The notes: generated from the letters alone by a model not told the origin. A stretch of DNA of 64,000 nt from Corythucha ciliata (GCA_038030265.1 CM075940.1:5952001-6016000), one strand, 5' to 3'; counted from the first letter of the stretch, positions 1 to 11,458 are shown. Translations and numbers: made by a program.

Positions 1-440
1 AAAAATCTCGCAATTTCCGTGTATTACAACTTTCAGTACACAGATTAAACGATGATTTATTTTAACAGCGATTCTCGTGCTTTCCGTGTACCTAAACCAC
101 CTCTTCCTACTAAACAGCAATGTCTTTGGATCTCCGTTATGGCAAATTCTGTTGCTGTTTTTTTATGAGCGGGACACACTCGTAATGAGCTTTGCAATCA
201 GACGAAGGCCATTAACTCGTTATTGCGCTATCATTTCAATCTCATGTTCGTGAATCGTGGCCTGGGTTCACATTTTGGCAATCAAGCATACTAACTACTC
301 TTTTGCAGGTTTTCTCAACAAGTAAAACACCCACCTACCACGCTAACCACACCCCTTGCAGAAAATAAATAAAACAGTTAAGTTTTTCATCAATTTCTTG
401 AACTTACCCTATACGTTTTTTTTCTCAAATTATTCAAGAA
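1..440. other. Non-coding, nothing recognised
   Basis: I see no convincing coding frame, RNA gene or repeat here. The sequence is AT-rich with short T runs near 415-425. Confidence 0.5.
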
Positions 441-605
441 ATGGCAACGAACGAATTTTTAAAACGCAATGAGCGATTCCATCGGACAGTTGCAACGAGT
501 CAACTCAAAGAATGCGAAAGTTATCATGAAATAGTAGATTACATTACAAGATTAGTAAGTGGTGCATTACCTGCGAGACTTTTGTTTGGCGGACGAGGCT
601 TGTAA
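441..605 (+). CDS. Small unidentified open frame ended by a MITE insertion
   Basis: A 54-codon frame opens with MATNEFLKRNERFHRTVATS. It closes at TAA 603-605, which is formed by the TA target dinucleotide and the first base of the foldback element that starts at 605. I recognise no domain and cannot say the frame is translated. It may be a truncated exon or ORF, or chance. The same junction reads GTAAGT at 602-607, a textbook 5' splice donor, so an exon could also end here. Composition is not clearly different from the surroundings. Confidence 0.2.
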   Translation: MATNEFLKRNERFHRTVATSQLKECESYHEIVDYITRLVSGALPARLLFGGRGL

Positions 606-1321
606 GTTGTCCTTTTCACTACTGACTGTAGTTTGACTTTTTCCGTACAGTACGGTTAAGCATTTTTAAATTTACTGTTTTTCAAAACAGTACGGTAAAG
701 GATTTTTTTCGTACTGTTTTAAAAAATAAATGAAATGCACTAATAAAAAAAAATGGCCGATTTTCAATAATCTTAAAGAGACACGGATTATTACCATTCG
801 ACGCTGTAGATGTAAAATAGATTAATTTCTCAACCGAAACAAAGATAGGTATTTAGTTTAATACCTATCTCAGATCGAGATAAGTTTTAAATATTTCAGT
901 ACTACGAAAAAGTGGTTATTATTTCTTTTTGGCCGATGGTTTTAAAATAATGATAACGTCACCTGAGGCTATCGACTGTTCGACATGCAACAGCCAGTTC
1001 TAAGCACGGAGATCCCGAGCTAGTGAACCGACTTGCTTGGCTTTTTTCCTGCTACGAATTTTGTTTCACTCGATTATTTACGAACGGCTGTCGCGTGAAA
1101 AATTTCTCATATCACTCGTACCTACTTGGTGAATTCACCTGCTCGTTTTTTTAGGAGGGCTTGGCTACGCCTCGCCCGCTGGTAAATGTCCACCTACCGT
1201 ACTTGTAATCTATTATACTATTACGTACTGTTTTGAAAACAGTACAATTAAAAATGCTTAAACCGTACTGTACGGAAAAAGTCAACCTACCTGTCTAACT
1301 TCGGTGGTGAAAAGGACAACT
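605..1321. mobile_element. TA-flanked foldback MITE, about 717 bp
   Basis: The two ends are inverted copies of each other: 605-694 and 1224-1321. The termini read AGTTGTCCTTTTCAC and its reverse complement GTGAAAAGGACAACT, each bordered by TA (603-604 and 1322-1323). The arms carry two internal motifs, a CCGTACAGTACGG palindrome and an AAAACAGTAC motif, present in both. No coding capacity is seen in the ~530-bp centre. The TA duplication and missing transposase fit a non-autonomous Tc1/mariner-type element; the superfamily is inferred from the TA flank only. Confidence 0.65.
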
Positions 1322-1323
1322 TA

Positions 1324-1835
1324 CCAAGCAGGTCGTGTAAAAAAAAACTTTTCATGTCAGTTTTAAACCTTTAGTTTTCAAAAACTGAAGCCATATCGTG
1401 CGCGTGCCAGGTTAGGATCTCCGCCTGAATCAAAGGCTCACACGCGATGAAAACAAAAACGCTACAAATTTTACACAATGGTTTATTATTCATGAATGTA
1501 GCCAAATCTGGCTTGAAATTACATGTAAATCGACACCTCACACCCCTATGATATCAAAACCTTTGAAAATTCCCATTGGACCCGATTTTGGCCCATAAAA
1601 TCCCAGGGAGTTAGTTGATCAAACTGATCAGATGTTAGGGCCAACCAGAATATGTGCGTTTTTTTTTAGCAATCCTGGGGAAAGATATGTCCCGGACGGC
1701 GTACGGCGGACTGACATTGAAGAAATCGAATATAGACATGTTAAAACGTACACAGAAAAAGTTTGAGGGTGGGTTGTAAACATTTTTTTCACGCGGCTAG
1801 CATATTAAGTGCCGCCTTATACGCGTCCTTGTAGA
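1324..1835. other. Non-coding, nothing recognised
   Basis: No gene or clear repeat is visible. The stretch lies between the MITE at 605-1321 and the hairpin-like sequence that follows. Confidence 0.45.
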
Positions 1836-2065
1836 GCATTAAGTTGAGGATTATGCACGAGTGCATAAAATCTAGTGCACTAGTGCAATGAACTTTTCGG
1901 GCCAGGATGGAGGTTACACTAGGAGCAGGTCGTTCGAGGTGGGGGCGCGAAAAATAGCGTATACACCTCGTGCATAAGTAGATTTTATACGCTCGTAGTA
2001 TTTATTGCCCGAGGCGCAGCCGAGCCGATTACAACTCGCGCATAAAATCGTACTTAATGCACTCA
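1836..2065. repeat. Imperfect palindromic repeat (MITE-like)
   Basis: GCATTAAGT with TGCATAAAATC (about 1837-1871) reappears inverted at about 2035-2060 as GCATAAAATCGTACTTAATGC. The centre has a CCCGAGGCGCAGCCGAG core at about 2008-2025. A similar core, CCCGAGGTGAAGCCGAGGGC, lies at the tip of the hairpin near 9441-9460, so the two may be distant relatives. The arms are diverged and the ends are uncertain. Confidence 0.35.
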
Positions 2066-3430
2066 GTATATAATATACTATTACTGACCGAAAACGTAGG
2101 TGTATTATTCAGAATGAATAATAAACCAAAACAAGGCTAAAGGGTCCATCAAAAAAAAAGTTTCTGATTCAGTATTTTTGGGGAAAAAGTTATTTCCTGT
2201 CTACATTCTGCTTATGCATGCTTATGTTCAGCGGCCCTCAAACCAAGGTCAATTCGTTAGTTTTAGCTGCTTGAAAATTAGACGATTTCTAGGCAGTGAC
2301 ACCTGATTTTTGAGCCACGAGACATTCCCGCAGCCGCAGATTTGCGTTTGTTCGAGAAAAGCTTTATTTGTGTTTGAATTATTGAAAGAACAAAGTTTAT
2401 TATGAGCAGTAATTTTAAAAAATCGTAACTATTTCTCTGTGCCTTAGCGCATATTACATAGTTAAGCATCGACCAATGCTTCCTCTTGTTTTAACTTTTA
2501 ACTGGCGTCATTCCAGGCCGCCCACATGCCCACAATACCCGTGGATCTCGTCCATGGACAATGTCAATCGCTCTAAAAAGTGCAAACGAGAAATGCAGAA
2601 AAAATAAATTGCTTGACTCGAAAATGTTTGGGGAAAAGTGAAAGTTCGCCAACACACTCAACTCGCAGACCCGGATCTACGTCATTATCGAGGGGGAGCA
2701 CCCTAATTTTTGGCGCCCCTTTTTTATGCCCCGCATTGTTAGCTCTTCCCCTCTCCCTCTCATACTACATAACTGTAGGTACCTGATTTCAATAAAAAGA
2801 ACCATTTTCTGATCAAGACGAAATTTTTGAACCCCCAAACTCGGTTCGGTACGGCCGTATAATAGTGGAGGATGACACGAATTTCCCCCAATAACCATTT
2901 TTTTTTTTTCGAAGTCCTGGATCACGGATCCGTAGTCAGCTCTGAATCAATGTTTTTATCGATCACCAAACTTCCTTTCCGTTGCAATGAAGCAACTGAT
3001 GATAATCCTCAAATAGTCCGTCAATTTCCACAATTTTGGCCACAAATGAGGATCACTGTAATGTCTGGAACATTCTTCGAATCCGTAGAACGAATTGGTT
3101 CACAATGAGACAGAGGACCATCAGTGACAAGAACTGGAATTGCAGGACCAGGATCCGTAGGACCATACTTCGGAAAGTAGGACGTCCTGGCTCATTTTTT
3201 CAATATCGGGGGAAAGGTCACAATTGTCCTCTTTTTTGTCTGACTGCTCTTTCCTAACATGTTACGTCCGATTGTATGGGGCCTAACCTACAACAGCGTT
3301 TACCTGTGCTCATCGAGGTCTGTGTAATAAAACTAGCCACCCTCTGTGGCATTTCAAGGCCGTTGGTCAAATTGAGGGTGGTGGGAGGACTGTAGATCAC
3401 GTCTATATCGGCTATGCTGGGGGCCGGTAA
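2066..3430. other. Non-coding, nothing recognised
   Basis: Several short frames on both strands show no family motif. A GATCCGTAG or AATCCGTAG motif recurs at about 2926, 3079 and 3149, perhaps a decayed short repeat. Confidence 0.4.
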
Positions 3431-3600
3431 CACAGTTATGTAAGGTTGGGCATCAGGGTCTCTGGTATTTCAGGGTATGAGATAGCAGACGAACTGGCAA
3501 GCAAGGGGGCAAGACTCAGTATGTCAGTCCCGAACCAGAGCCAGAGGTAGGGGTGGCCAGGGACTTGGGATGAAAGGAGATCCGCATTTGTTGGGCGTTA
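3431..3600 (+). pseudogene. Non-LTR retrotransposon RNase H fragment
   Basis: Translation of 3431-3549 contains SGISGYEIADELASKGAR. This matches the last catalytic block of RNase H in Jockey/I/R1-type non-LTR elements, where the usual pattern is GHxGIxGNExADELAxxGA. The neighbouring frame from about 3526 reads PEPEPEVGVARDLG, resembling the GPEPxxGV that follows this block in such elements. The frame therefore shifts near 3525-3540. A stop (3428-3430) lies just upstream and another (TAG) at 3548-3550. Only a scrap of the element survives, and I find no reverse transcriptase core nearby. Confidence 0.5.
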
Positions 3601-5089
3601 ACCAACGTCCAGGCGCGCTTGGTTGCAGTGACACGCGAAAGCTGCTGCAAGGCTGCTGGGATTGAAGACAAGGAAAAGAAGAGATGTAAAGGTGTTCGAC
3701 GACAACACAATAACATGGGTGTTGCGCAGTGGCGGTTTTGGGGTCGAAAGTCAGAGAAGCCAATATACATATATATAACACGAAAGTGATATATTCACTA
3801 CAGGATATATATTTAGTATTTCCTGTATCGGTGGGCTTTCCTTGAAGCGCCTTCAGCTCAACGAACTATATGAAACATTTTTTCACGACAACAAATGAGA
3901 CATCTTTTTAAAAAGAATTTCAAGAATTCCTCAATTGTCAAGTAACGTTTATTAATAAGTGCATAAATTCCCAATCATAATTTTAAACGTGATGGAGACA
4001 GTGCTCAGCAAGCTAGCTTGGTCAAGCAAGATTCTAACAAACTGATGAGTTCAGCGACTTGTTGGTCAATAAATTTCAACAAACAAATAGGGCAAGTAAG
4101 AATCTGGCTCGTGGCGGTTGACAGTAGGTATACAACGGCTTCTACTCTCACGAGGGGAATGTCAGTAATGACCGACGACGATTTGATCGTCGATTTTTTT
4201 GCGTGTTCTACATCGAAAATAATAGACACGTGTCCTCCCGAACTTGCTTGTGTGTGGGGGCGCCAAAAAAAATCCCAAAGAATTCGGAATTTCAAAATTT
4301 TGTTTTCCGACAAATTTAATGTGTTTTTGCGAGGAAATTGGTGGGAGAAACTTAAAAAAAATATACATATATAAAAAATCCCAGAGTCGTAGCTTGTGAT
4401 TTAACGGTGGAAATTACACTAAAATTCGTCGTTCCACGAACCAAACTACCTTTGAACATTTTTCAACAATCATCAATTCAGCACCGCATCAATTTTGAAT
4501 TCAGCACCGCAAGAAACCACAATGTACAAATTTTAAACGAAAACAGACACCACTTTTAATTTCCGCCTCAGTGACCCTCGAAAATGGAGAACAATTGTTG
4601 GGAATATAGCATTTCAAAAATTACACCGCCCCCCTCTAATTAAGGTACGGTACAGACATAGACTGGGGCTCATTTGAAAGCTAATTTCATTATGGCTTTC
4701 CTGGAAAAATAATAATTAGAATGGGTAAAGTTGAATTCAACCCGTAAAAATATGATTTCCAAGAAAAATTCACGTTTTGAACAAAAACCACAGTGGGTCG
4801 GGTCACTTGGGACAAAAGAGCGCGATTTTGCGAAATATTTTCTACGCTAATGAAAAATGGTTAAGAGTCGTTTAGTAATGCATACAAAAATATTGGGTGA
4901 CATCCTTTTTGTGAAGCACCAAAAGGAAATTAAGGAAAGGGTAGGGCTCCCCCCATAATCAACAACATTTTCTCCAATTTGCCAAAATCAAAATATACCG
5001 CGATTACCTTTAGTATCACGGCGAGTAGAAATATTACCGGGACAGGCCGTCTAGCTTTGATTACTCGGACTTTTTCCTCTTCTTTCAAC
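3601..5089. other. Non-coding; overlapping unrecognised frames at 4005-4374
   Basis: A 118-codon plus-strand frame (4018-4374) overlaps a 102-codon minus-strand frame (4005-4313). Neither resembles a known family to me. A short direct repeat, AATTCAGCACCGCA, occurs at about 4477 and 4498. The rest shows nothing I can name. Confidence 0.4.
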
Positions 5090-5331
5090 TGACGAAACAA
5101 TGGAGGTAGGAACAAGTGGAGGGAGTGAAACGCATTTTTCGTGAAGCCGGTCGCCATTACTACACACCATCTGTTATCAGGCCTCACCCAACAAAAACAT
5201 TGACAAGTTGATACTTGATCAGTGAAAAAGTGATAAATTCCGTGTGTAATGGCGGAAAAACCGGCTTCCATGTTTCTACATTAAAAAAGGCTTTCTCTCT
5301 CTCTACTTGTTCCTACCTCCATGGACGAAAC
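5090..5331. repeat. Foldback repeat, arms about 80-90 bp
   Basis: The left arm at 5090-5167 and the right arm at 5241-5331 are inverted copies. Shared blocks are TGGAGGTAGGAACAAGT (left, from 5101), seen inverted as ACTTGTTCCTACCTCCA on the right, and AAGCCGGT with CGCCATTAC..ACACAC. The right arm has a few extra bases near the second block. The loop is about 73 bp. No coding content or target duplication is seen. Confidence 0.6.
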
Positions 5332-5999
5332 GGTCGATCAATAACGCTGATTAGTGATTATTCGTCGTCGATTAGTGATTGTCGTCCTCCTGTTCCATAT
5401 CGCGTCGCGAAATGAATAGGAAATACAAACGCGAAAATCCGAATTTAAACAGCAAAGACAAATTACAATTCACTAAAAATACGATACGAAAACGAGAAAT
5501 TCAATGAACGCACGATGATGAAGCCTAACTGTCTTACTAAGTAATCAGGTAATCACAGTTCACACTATGAAGACAGTAGAAGACTGAAGAAATAATGAAA
5601 CTGAATGAAAGATGGGGCGAATAGAGCCAAAGGGCTCGTCGTAAGAATAAAAATCAGCAAAATCAGCCCGATTTAGAGTTCTTACTCCATCAGGCATCTT
5701 CATTCCATCTCTCTTCACTTTAGCTTCTCTCACTCCTTCCACCTCGCTCATTACCACCATCGAGCCAACCCCACAATGCGATGCGAGCGGTAAGGTGGCG
5801 GGGGTGATGCCTATCCATCAGGGGATAACGCCTTAGCTCTTCGACCAACTCAAGGTCATAGTTCGGGATGGGTGATTATGAGTCACAGAGCCAGCGATAA
5901 CGCTGCCTTAAAGCTTCGAATACGTTTTGCTCAAGCCAACCACCCCAACATCGGGAGTGTTGCGGGTTGCCTGCTTAAAGTCGTTCAAAACAAGCCTAG
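5332..5999. other. Non-coding lead-in to the Copia relic
   Basis: No gene is recognised. The open frame containing the Copia reverse transcriptase begins near 5872, but residues before about 6000 do not look like reverse transcriptase. They may be foreign sequence joined by a deletion. Confidence 0.4.
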
Positions 6000-6973
6000 C
6001 CGATCCCTGTCTTTACAGTACACCAAATTAGTTTACGGAAAATTCTTGTACGTTCTCACCTACGTTGATGATTTACTCATTGCACACGAAAACGAAATTG
6101 AAGTTAAGGCTGTCGGAGAACGACTCAAAGAAAATTTTGAAATTAATCATCCACATCATATTGACCAAAAGGCAAAAATTAAAAAAATTCTGGCGGAATT
6201 CGGAATGACGGACGCACCTAGATGTGCAGCCAACTCCCATGGATCCTGCATACATTAATTTTGATGGGGAAGAATGCCTGTTGAAAGACAATCAAAAGTA
6301 CCAGGAAGCAGTGAGGGCATTGCTCTACATCGCCACTATCTCTCGTCCAGACATTTTCAATGCTATTGGACTACTATGCAGAAGAACGAGTAATCCTTCA
6401 AACGTCGAATGGTCAGCCATGAAGCGAATCTTGAAGTATTTGAAGAGGACTATAAAGTTAAAACTTGTGATTAAGGTTCAAACTAATCTGACTCTCAACT
6501 GCTATGTCGATGCTGATTGGGCTGGAAACCATAGTAGCGACAGGAAATCGACAAGCTTTCTTGGAAACAATCCGATATGTTGGGTTTCCAAACAGCAAAC
6601 CACAGTGGCATTATCGTCGACAGAAGCCGAATATGTGTCAGCGTCCTTTGCAAGCCAAGAAGTCCTCTGGCTGAGACAAATATTGTCTGATTTCGGTTAC
6701 GAATGTACGGAAGCAACGGTCATTCACAAAGACAACCAAAGTTGTACTAAGCTCGCCAACACGGAAAAGATAAATGTTCGTACAAAACACATTGATGTGA
6801 AATGCCATCACTAAAGAGACCTAGTATCGAAGAGAATACTCCGGTTTGAGTACTGCGAAGGCGATTAAATGGTCGCTGACGCGATGACAAAGCCACCTCC
6901 CAGGCTGAAATTCGAAGGCTTCCGCCCAAAGATGGGGTTGGAACAGATTTCGCCGAGTGGGCGCGTTAGATGA
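6000..6973 (+). pseudogene. Copia-type Pol relic (end of reverse transcriptase plus RNase H)
   Basis: The first part carries the catalytic YVDDLLIA box of Ty1/copia reverse transcriptase (about 6061-6084). A second frame, 6224-6814, carries the thumb/connection (YQEAVRALLYIATISRPDI) and RNase H motifs YVDADWAG, SSTEAEYVSAS and HKDNQSCTKLA. The C-terminal tail MVADAMTKPPPRLKFEGFR ends at the stop 6971-6973. Lesions are a frameshift near 6215-6230, a deletion between YVDD and the thumb (too few residues), and in-frame TAA codons at 6812-6814 and 6866-6868. No integrase, protease or Gag lies upstream and no LTR is proven. It is dead. Confidence 0.9.
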
Positions 6974-7003
6974 CGGCATCATCTGTTGTTTCAAAAGCAT
7001 GTT

Positions 7004-7052
7004 TTATTATTATTATTATTATTATTATTGTTATTATTATTATTATTATTAT
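7004..7052 (+). repeat. (TTA)n microsatellite
   Basis: About 16 TTA/ATT units run with a single G interruption. It lies just 3' of the Copia relic, where a decayed LTR or element 3' end might be expected. Confidence 0.9.
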
Positions 7053-7234
7053 CCGGTTTCTATAATATAAATCAAAAGTCGCTCTGCTCTTATTGTTAGT
7101 TAGACTTTAATAGTTCCAGGATGCATGCTATCCCCTCCGAGTTCGGATTGCTGTGGAGGCCCAATCGTTGGCCTTGATGGCTTGTAAGCTGGTTTTTAGG
7201 CGTCCTACTGTTGTGTCCTACTTTCGATCGCAAG
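7053..7234. other. Spacer, nothing recognised
   Basis: No feature is seen between the microsatellite and the truncated foldback element. Confidence 0.4.
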
Positions 7235-7445
7235 CGTACCTCGCCTACTGGGCGTTCCGTAAATTATGGCCGTATTTCTGCACCAATCCTGGATTTCAAG
7301 GTTTCATTTAAATCTTCAGGAAATTCCACACAACCGTAAGATTTTTTGTTTACATATTTCACCCCTAAAATAACTGTAAAACGCACGTAAACTTTTACCT
7401 TGAAAATTCACACTATTTCGACGACTTCTTTAGAAAGCAAGATCG
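7235..7445 (-). mobile_element. Truncated copy of the 13.7-kb foldback element
   Basis: The reverse complement aligns from end to end with about 13828-14040: arm sequence with TCAGGAAATTCC, then the spacer with AAAACGCACGTAAACTTTTA, ending in AAGCAAGATCG. One whole inverted arm is missing. The two copies differ by scattered substitutions and small indels, so this insertion is not recent. It gives a second member for defining the family. Confidence 0.75.
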
Positions 7446-9400
7446 CATGGTAATTGTCATCAAAGTGGGGATATTTTAGAAATGTATACTAGGTAAAAAA
7501 AATCAGCCTGGATTTAGTTTATCCTAAGCCCGCAAGAGTTCGTGGTGGTAATGTGAAAAATGTACGTGAGTGGCACAAAGAGTCGTGGACTAAGCGTAAT
7601 TTGAAACGACCGGTTGTGCCACTCGATATCAGCGATGGCACAAAGTGTCAGTGGCACAAAGAGTAGCTACCCTTTTCCACCAGCAATAAGCGGTTAAAGA
7701 TACCCTTCAACCTCTCCCGTTCTTTCCTTCTTTTATGAGCTCAAGATTACGTCAACAGTTGTGACAGGTTTTCCTATGCATCGAGTTCCCTACATATTTT
7801 CCCTCGGATTACGCTTGTAACTGTAATGGACACGTTTCTAGTAATCTCTCGTGAAACAGAAATGAGTGTATGTAAATCCCCAAATGACAGAAAAAAAATG
7901 AGTTGAATTTCAATGGTTGAACAATAACATCATGAGAAATCGCTTCTTTCACCCTTTTCTTCCTCTCAAGGATAAAAACTAACAGTTTCACCAGCAAAAT
8001 CGGGGGAGAAAGAGCAAGAAGTGAGCTTCCGGTTAAACAAGGCAATTCCTTTATACTTTTAAGAGATCGATATTTTTTCAAGAAGAAATCTTCCTTACAC
8101 CAGGTTCATACTTTACAATTTAGTGAGGAATTAAAAAATATGGACAAATAATAACTGACAAGATGCTAGAAATCCCTGAAAAGCTCCTCATAAATTGTTT
8201 TCAAAGGATCTCATATCTCGAATGCATCTTGTCATGCACCACCGCCGCTATTATTAACGTCTTATTAAACGATTAAAAGCAGTGAAAGATTGTTGTCTCT
8301 CGTAAAAACCGTGAAATGAAAATGAGCCACGTCGTAAATCATGGTCACAAAAAAACTTACTGCTGTGTACACTAATTGAACCGCGAACGTTATCGCACGC
8401 GTCAAAATAACAGAAAATGGTGACGCAAAGAGGATTAATGACCCAATCAAAATCCATTCCTGGCAAACCAAGAGACATTTTACAGTTCCGGTTGCACAAT
8501 ACCGCCCTTGTGTGTCTCCCAGACCATACTGCATAATGAAAAATAGCGGTTCCCACAAAAAATAGGCCGCGAACTGCCCTCAAAGTGGTAAAAGAAAAAC
8601 GAGCGTCTTGAAATTTTGTCGGTTTCAGTTGCCAGGTTCCGTGACTTTTCGGTCACATGAAAAACGACGCTGGCCGTCCTATAAAAAACGATGATTTGGC
8701 CGCTTCTCAGCGACGGAAATCAACACTTTTCAGCTTTTCAGTAGCATAAAAACAAGGATTAGCGGATGTTTAGTCGGGAAAAGAACAGGTGGTGGTTTTT
8801 ACCCCCCCCCCCCCAAACACGATTTTTTGCAGCTTTTGAGAACTGAAAACAATACTTAGTCGCCTTTTTGGTGCAAATATCGATTTCACGGGTTCTTAAG
8901 GGGAGGCCGACATCGGGGCCAAGGAGGTTATATTTAGGTGGACTGTTATCTACCCCCCATCCCATGCAATCATATGCAAATCGTGATAAGGTAACCCTTG
9001 TGTAACCTTTAACTACATAAAAAAAGTTGGCCCCGATGTCCGGAACTCGTTCTTAAGTCGCGATAGAAGGTGAACAAGGAGGTTTGTCTGGCTTTTACTA
9101 ACGAAATACAAAATCTTGCGGTTTTATAGTGAAGAAATACAAACACGTGTTTCCTGGGTGACCACGTTGTTCATGCTCTGACTCTGACTAGACCCGGAGG
9201 CGCACGGAAAACATGCTCAAGCACTCTAAAAATAAGTAAAATTGGTTCCATGGGAAAGAGATCCCCACTTGGTGACGGTGGGCCTCCTAACAAAAATACA
9301 AAAATCTAGCTGAGAGTTTGACCTTTCCCCCCTCTTCAGTAACCGAGCAAAGTGAAAAAATAAAAGTTTGTGGCCGGAATTAGTATTATTACGATCCAAG
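7446..9400. other. Non-coding; minor repeats and a C13 run
   Basis: GTGGCACAAAGAGT occurs twice at about 7570 and 7651. A C run of 13 lies at 8802-8814. An inverted pair, GACATCGGGGCCA (about 8909) and TGGCCCCGATGTC (about 9029), is probably a decayed foldback. Overlapping minus-strand frames at 8254-8583 encode hydrophobic stretches but match nothing I know. Confidence 0.4.
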
Positions 9401-9401
9401 G

Positions 9402-9495
9402 GAGGTATGATGCTCATTACGATCGAGGAGACCGGAAGTGCCCGAGGTGAAGCCGAGGGCAGTTGTCGCCCGAAATCGTAATGAGGAATACCACC
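9402..9495. repeat. Compact hairpin with CCGAGG..CCGAGGGC core
   Basis: GGTATGATGCTCATTACGAT (from 9404) is mirrored by ATCGTAATGAGGAATACC ending at 9492. The tip is CCCGAGGTGAAGCCGAGGGC at 9441-9460. Size and structure fit a small MITE. The core resembles the one in the 1836-2065 repeat. Confidence 0.55.
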
Positions 9496-9595
9496 CGAGT
9501 GTTGTACGCTATTTTTTGTACAGCCGAAGTTCATAATTATTGTAATAATAATCATAAAAACCAATCTTTAAAGCCCCGTTCAGAAGCTTTGTGCT

Positions 9596-9685
9596 ATGCA
9601 TCTGTGGAGTCTACTATGCAATGAAAAATTAATTCCTTCGAAAAATGAAGCATTTTGTTAGGTTGCGTGGACTCCACAGACGCAT
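9596..9685. repeat. Hairpin, 19-bp arms
   Basis: ATGCATCTGTGGAGTCTAC (9596-9614) is inverted at 9667-9685 as GTGGACTCCACAGACGCAT, with two mismatches. The 52-bp loop is AT-rich. Confidence 0.6.
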
Positions 9686-9695
9686 ATCATATGGT

Positions 9696-11109
9696 TTGCT
9701 TAATAAATTGAACTAACTGTAATGATCACACACTCTAGCCAGCGAATGGAAGGATGACGTGGCTGGGTACAGAGAGAACTTTAATCGCCTCTCAGCGTAA
9801 TTTACAGTGCTTATTTTTGTGCTTTAATGGCTAATGTACAATTTAAAAACAAAATTAGAAAGAACAATTAAAAAAAAACAACAAAAACAAAAGACCTGAA
9901 AGACGACGTAGCGGGCTGATATTTTTCTTTACGCCCGGCGGGCGGAATGAACCTCATGTCGCCCGCTCAAGACTCTCCCAGCGGTCGAATTTCGAGTCTT
10001 TACGCCCGGCTGTACAGAAACATAGTTTTTAAGTTTCCAAACATTTTTCGCGTCCCCCTCCATTGCCACCTTATTTTACTTCCTCGAATACCGAAGGTAT
10101 GGAAGCTATTTTTTACATGTAAAATCCCCCCCACGTTTGTGAATTGAGCTAATGTTTGCATTTCTTCTCTCTCTCCCGATCTCAGTTTGCATTCTTCAAC
10201 AGCTAAATATCACATTTCAACTCTCATGGCCCGTTTCATAGGCCTATATCAACCGATGGCCTCACAAATTACGGATAAAATTATTAAATTTGTAGTGACC
10301 CTTCCCTGGCACACCTCCCCCACTCCCCTGCCACATAATCCAACAGTCCTTTCATTTGTATAATAGTCACACATGGGAAAAGGGAGGCACCTAACTAAAA
10401 GTGACAGGATCCCGGATCTCTCTTAAACAAGATTAACCAGCTTCTCGGTAGTTACCTCGGCTGATTGTTTATCTTCAACAAAGGCTTTAACATGGTCGAC
10501 AGTGAGTAAAACTTTGCGTTTTCAGACTGATTCATTCTCATGTGGGTCCCGTATATAAAACTACCGCGTGTGCGGAAGTTGCAATTGCTAAAACTTGACA
10601 GTGATCATTTTACGGACCAAGTTGTACTTAAAGAACTGAGAACAGTATTGAAAAGCTGCCAACTCGATTTTACATTATGAATGAATGAATGAATGCAATG
10701 AGTTTATAGTAAATTAATTGAAGTGTGTTGTAAACTGGGTATGATTGTGTTACTTCAATCTAAATCCATCAAGTCCACGATTAACCGCGAGGTTTTCTGG
10801 ATGAGAATGGAGTGACTTGGAGATGCAAATAAAGTTACACGAACTCGATATTTGAATTGAACGCACAAAAATAAATGAACCTAAAGAAAAGGAAAGGATT
10901 GATTTTTTAAGATTTAGAATGGAGCTAGCATCTTCACGACGTCAAGATAAATGAAATTATTCTGCGACTCCTTCTCGAAAATTTAAAGGTTAAGTCGTAA
11001 CGGCGAAAAAACGTCTTTTTATCACTCAGCCCTCCTGACGAGAACTGTTGTGCCTCTACAAAAACAATAGCGTCGTTACATTTATAGGGCTCATAAAACA
11101 ATAACTTTA
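9696..11109. other. Non-coding; ATGA microsatellite
   Basis: No gene is recognised. A short (ATGA)n tract lies at about 10676-10695. Confidence 0.45.
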
Positions 11110-11350
11110 GAAAGGAAGATAGTGGCGAGTTTCGTGGGTTTGTCTCTTTCTAAAAACCACTATCGTGCCTGTGGTTCGAGCAAACCAAACTTCAAGGATT
11201 TGGCTCTATCAATAAACCAATCTTACGGGTTAAGTTTTTTCTAAAAAAAAAAAAAATCTTGTGGATTAGGCTCTCCCGAAAAAAACACAATTCAAAGGCT
11301 TATTGGTATTTCAACATATCGCGTATGTGGCTCCTTCAAAAAATCGTTCT
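11110..11350. repeat. Degenerate ~30-bp repeat, 'AAACCAATTTCGTGGGTTTGGCTC' type
   Basis: About six ragged units follow the pattern GTGGGTTTGTCTC, then TTTCTAAAAACCA, then a variable A/T-rich joint, with spacing of about 30 bp. The same pattern recurs at 18.85, 28.96, 37.24, 39.0 and 56.4 kb. Units differ a lot, so the array is old. Confidence 0.45.
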
Positions 11351-11397
11351 CACCCGTTTGACTCTTTGTACCGCGTTCAAGCCTTTCAGTGATAACC

Positions 11398-11458
11398 TTA
11401 CTAATCTTACTAACCTACTTACTTACTTACTTCCTTACGAAATTACTTATTTACTTAA
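11398..11458 (+). repeat. (CTTA)n-like microsatellite
   Basis: Imperfect CTTA/ACTT units run for about 60 bp, with TAAC interruptions. Confidence 0.75.

Noticed and set aside
4005..4374. Overlapping long frames on both strands (118 and 102 codons)
   Set aside because: Neither has a family motif, and opposite-strand overlap of this kind is common by chance.
7004..7052. Possible LTR or poly(A) end of the Copia relic
   Set aside because: It is a simple TTA microsatellite. No matching 5' LTR or primer binding site is present.
8254..8583. Minus-strand frames with hydrophobic stretches resembling a membrane protein
   Set aside because: Two frames overlap, both hydrophobic because of T-rich sequence. 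There is no known motif, splice context or start signal.
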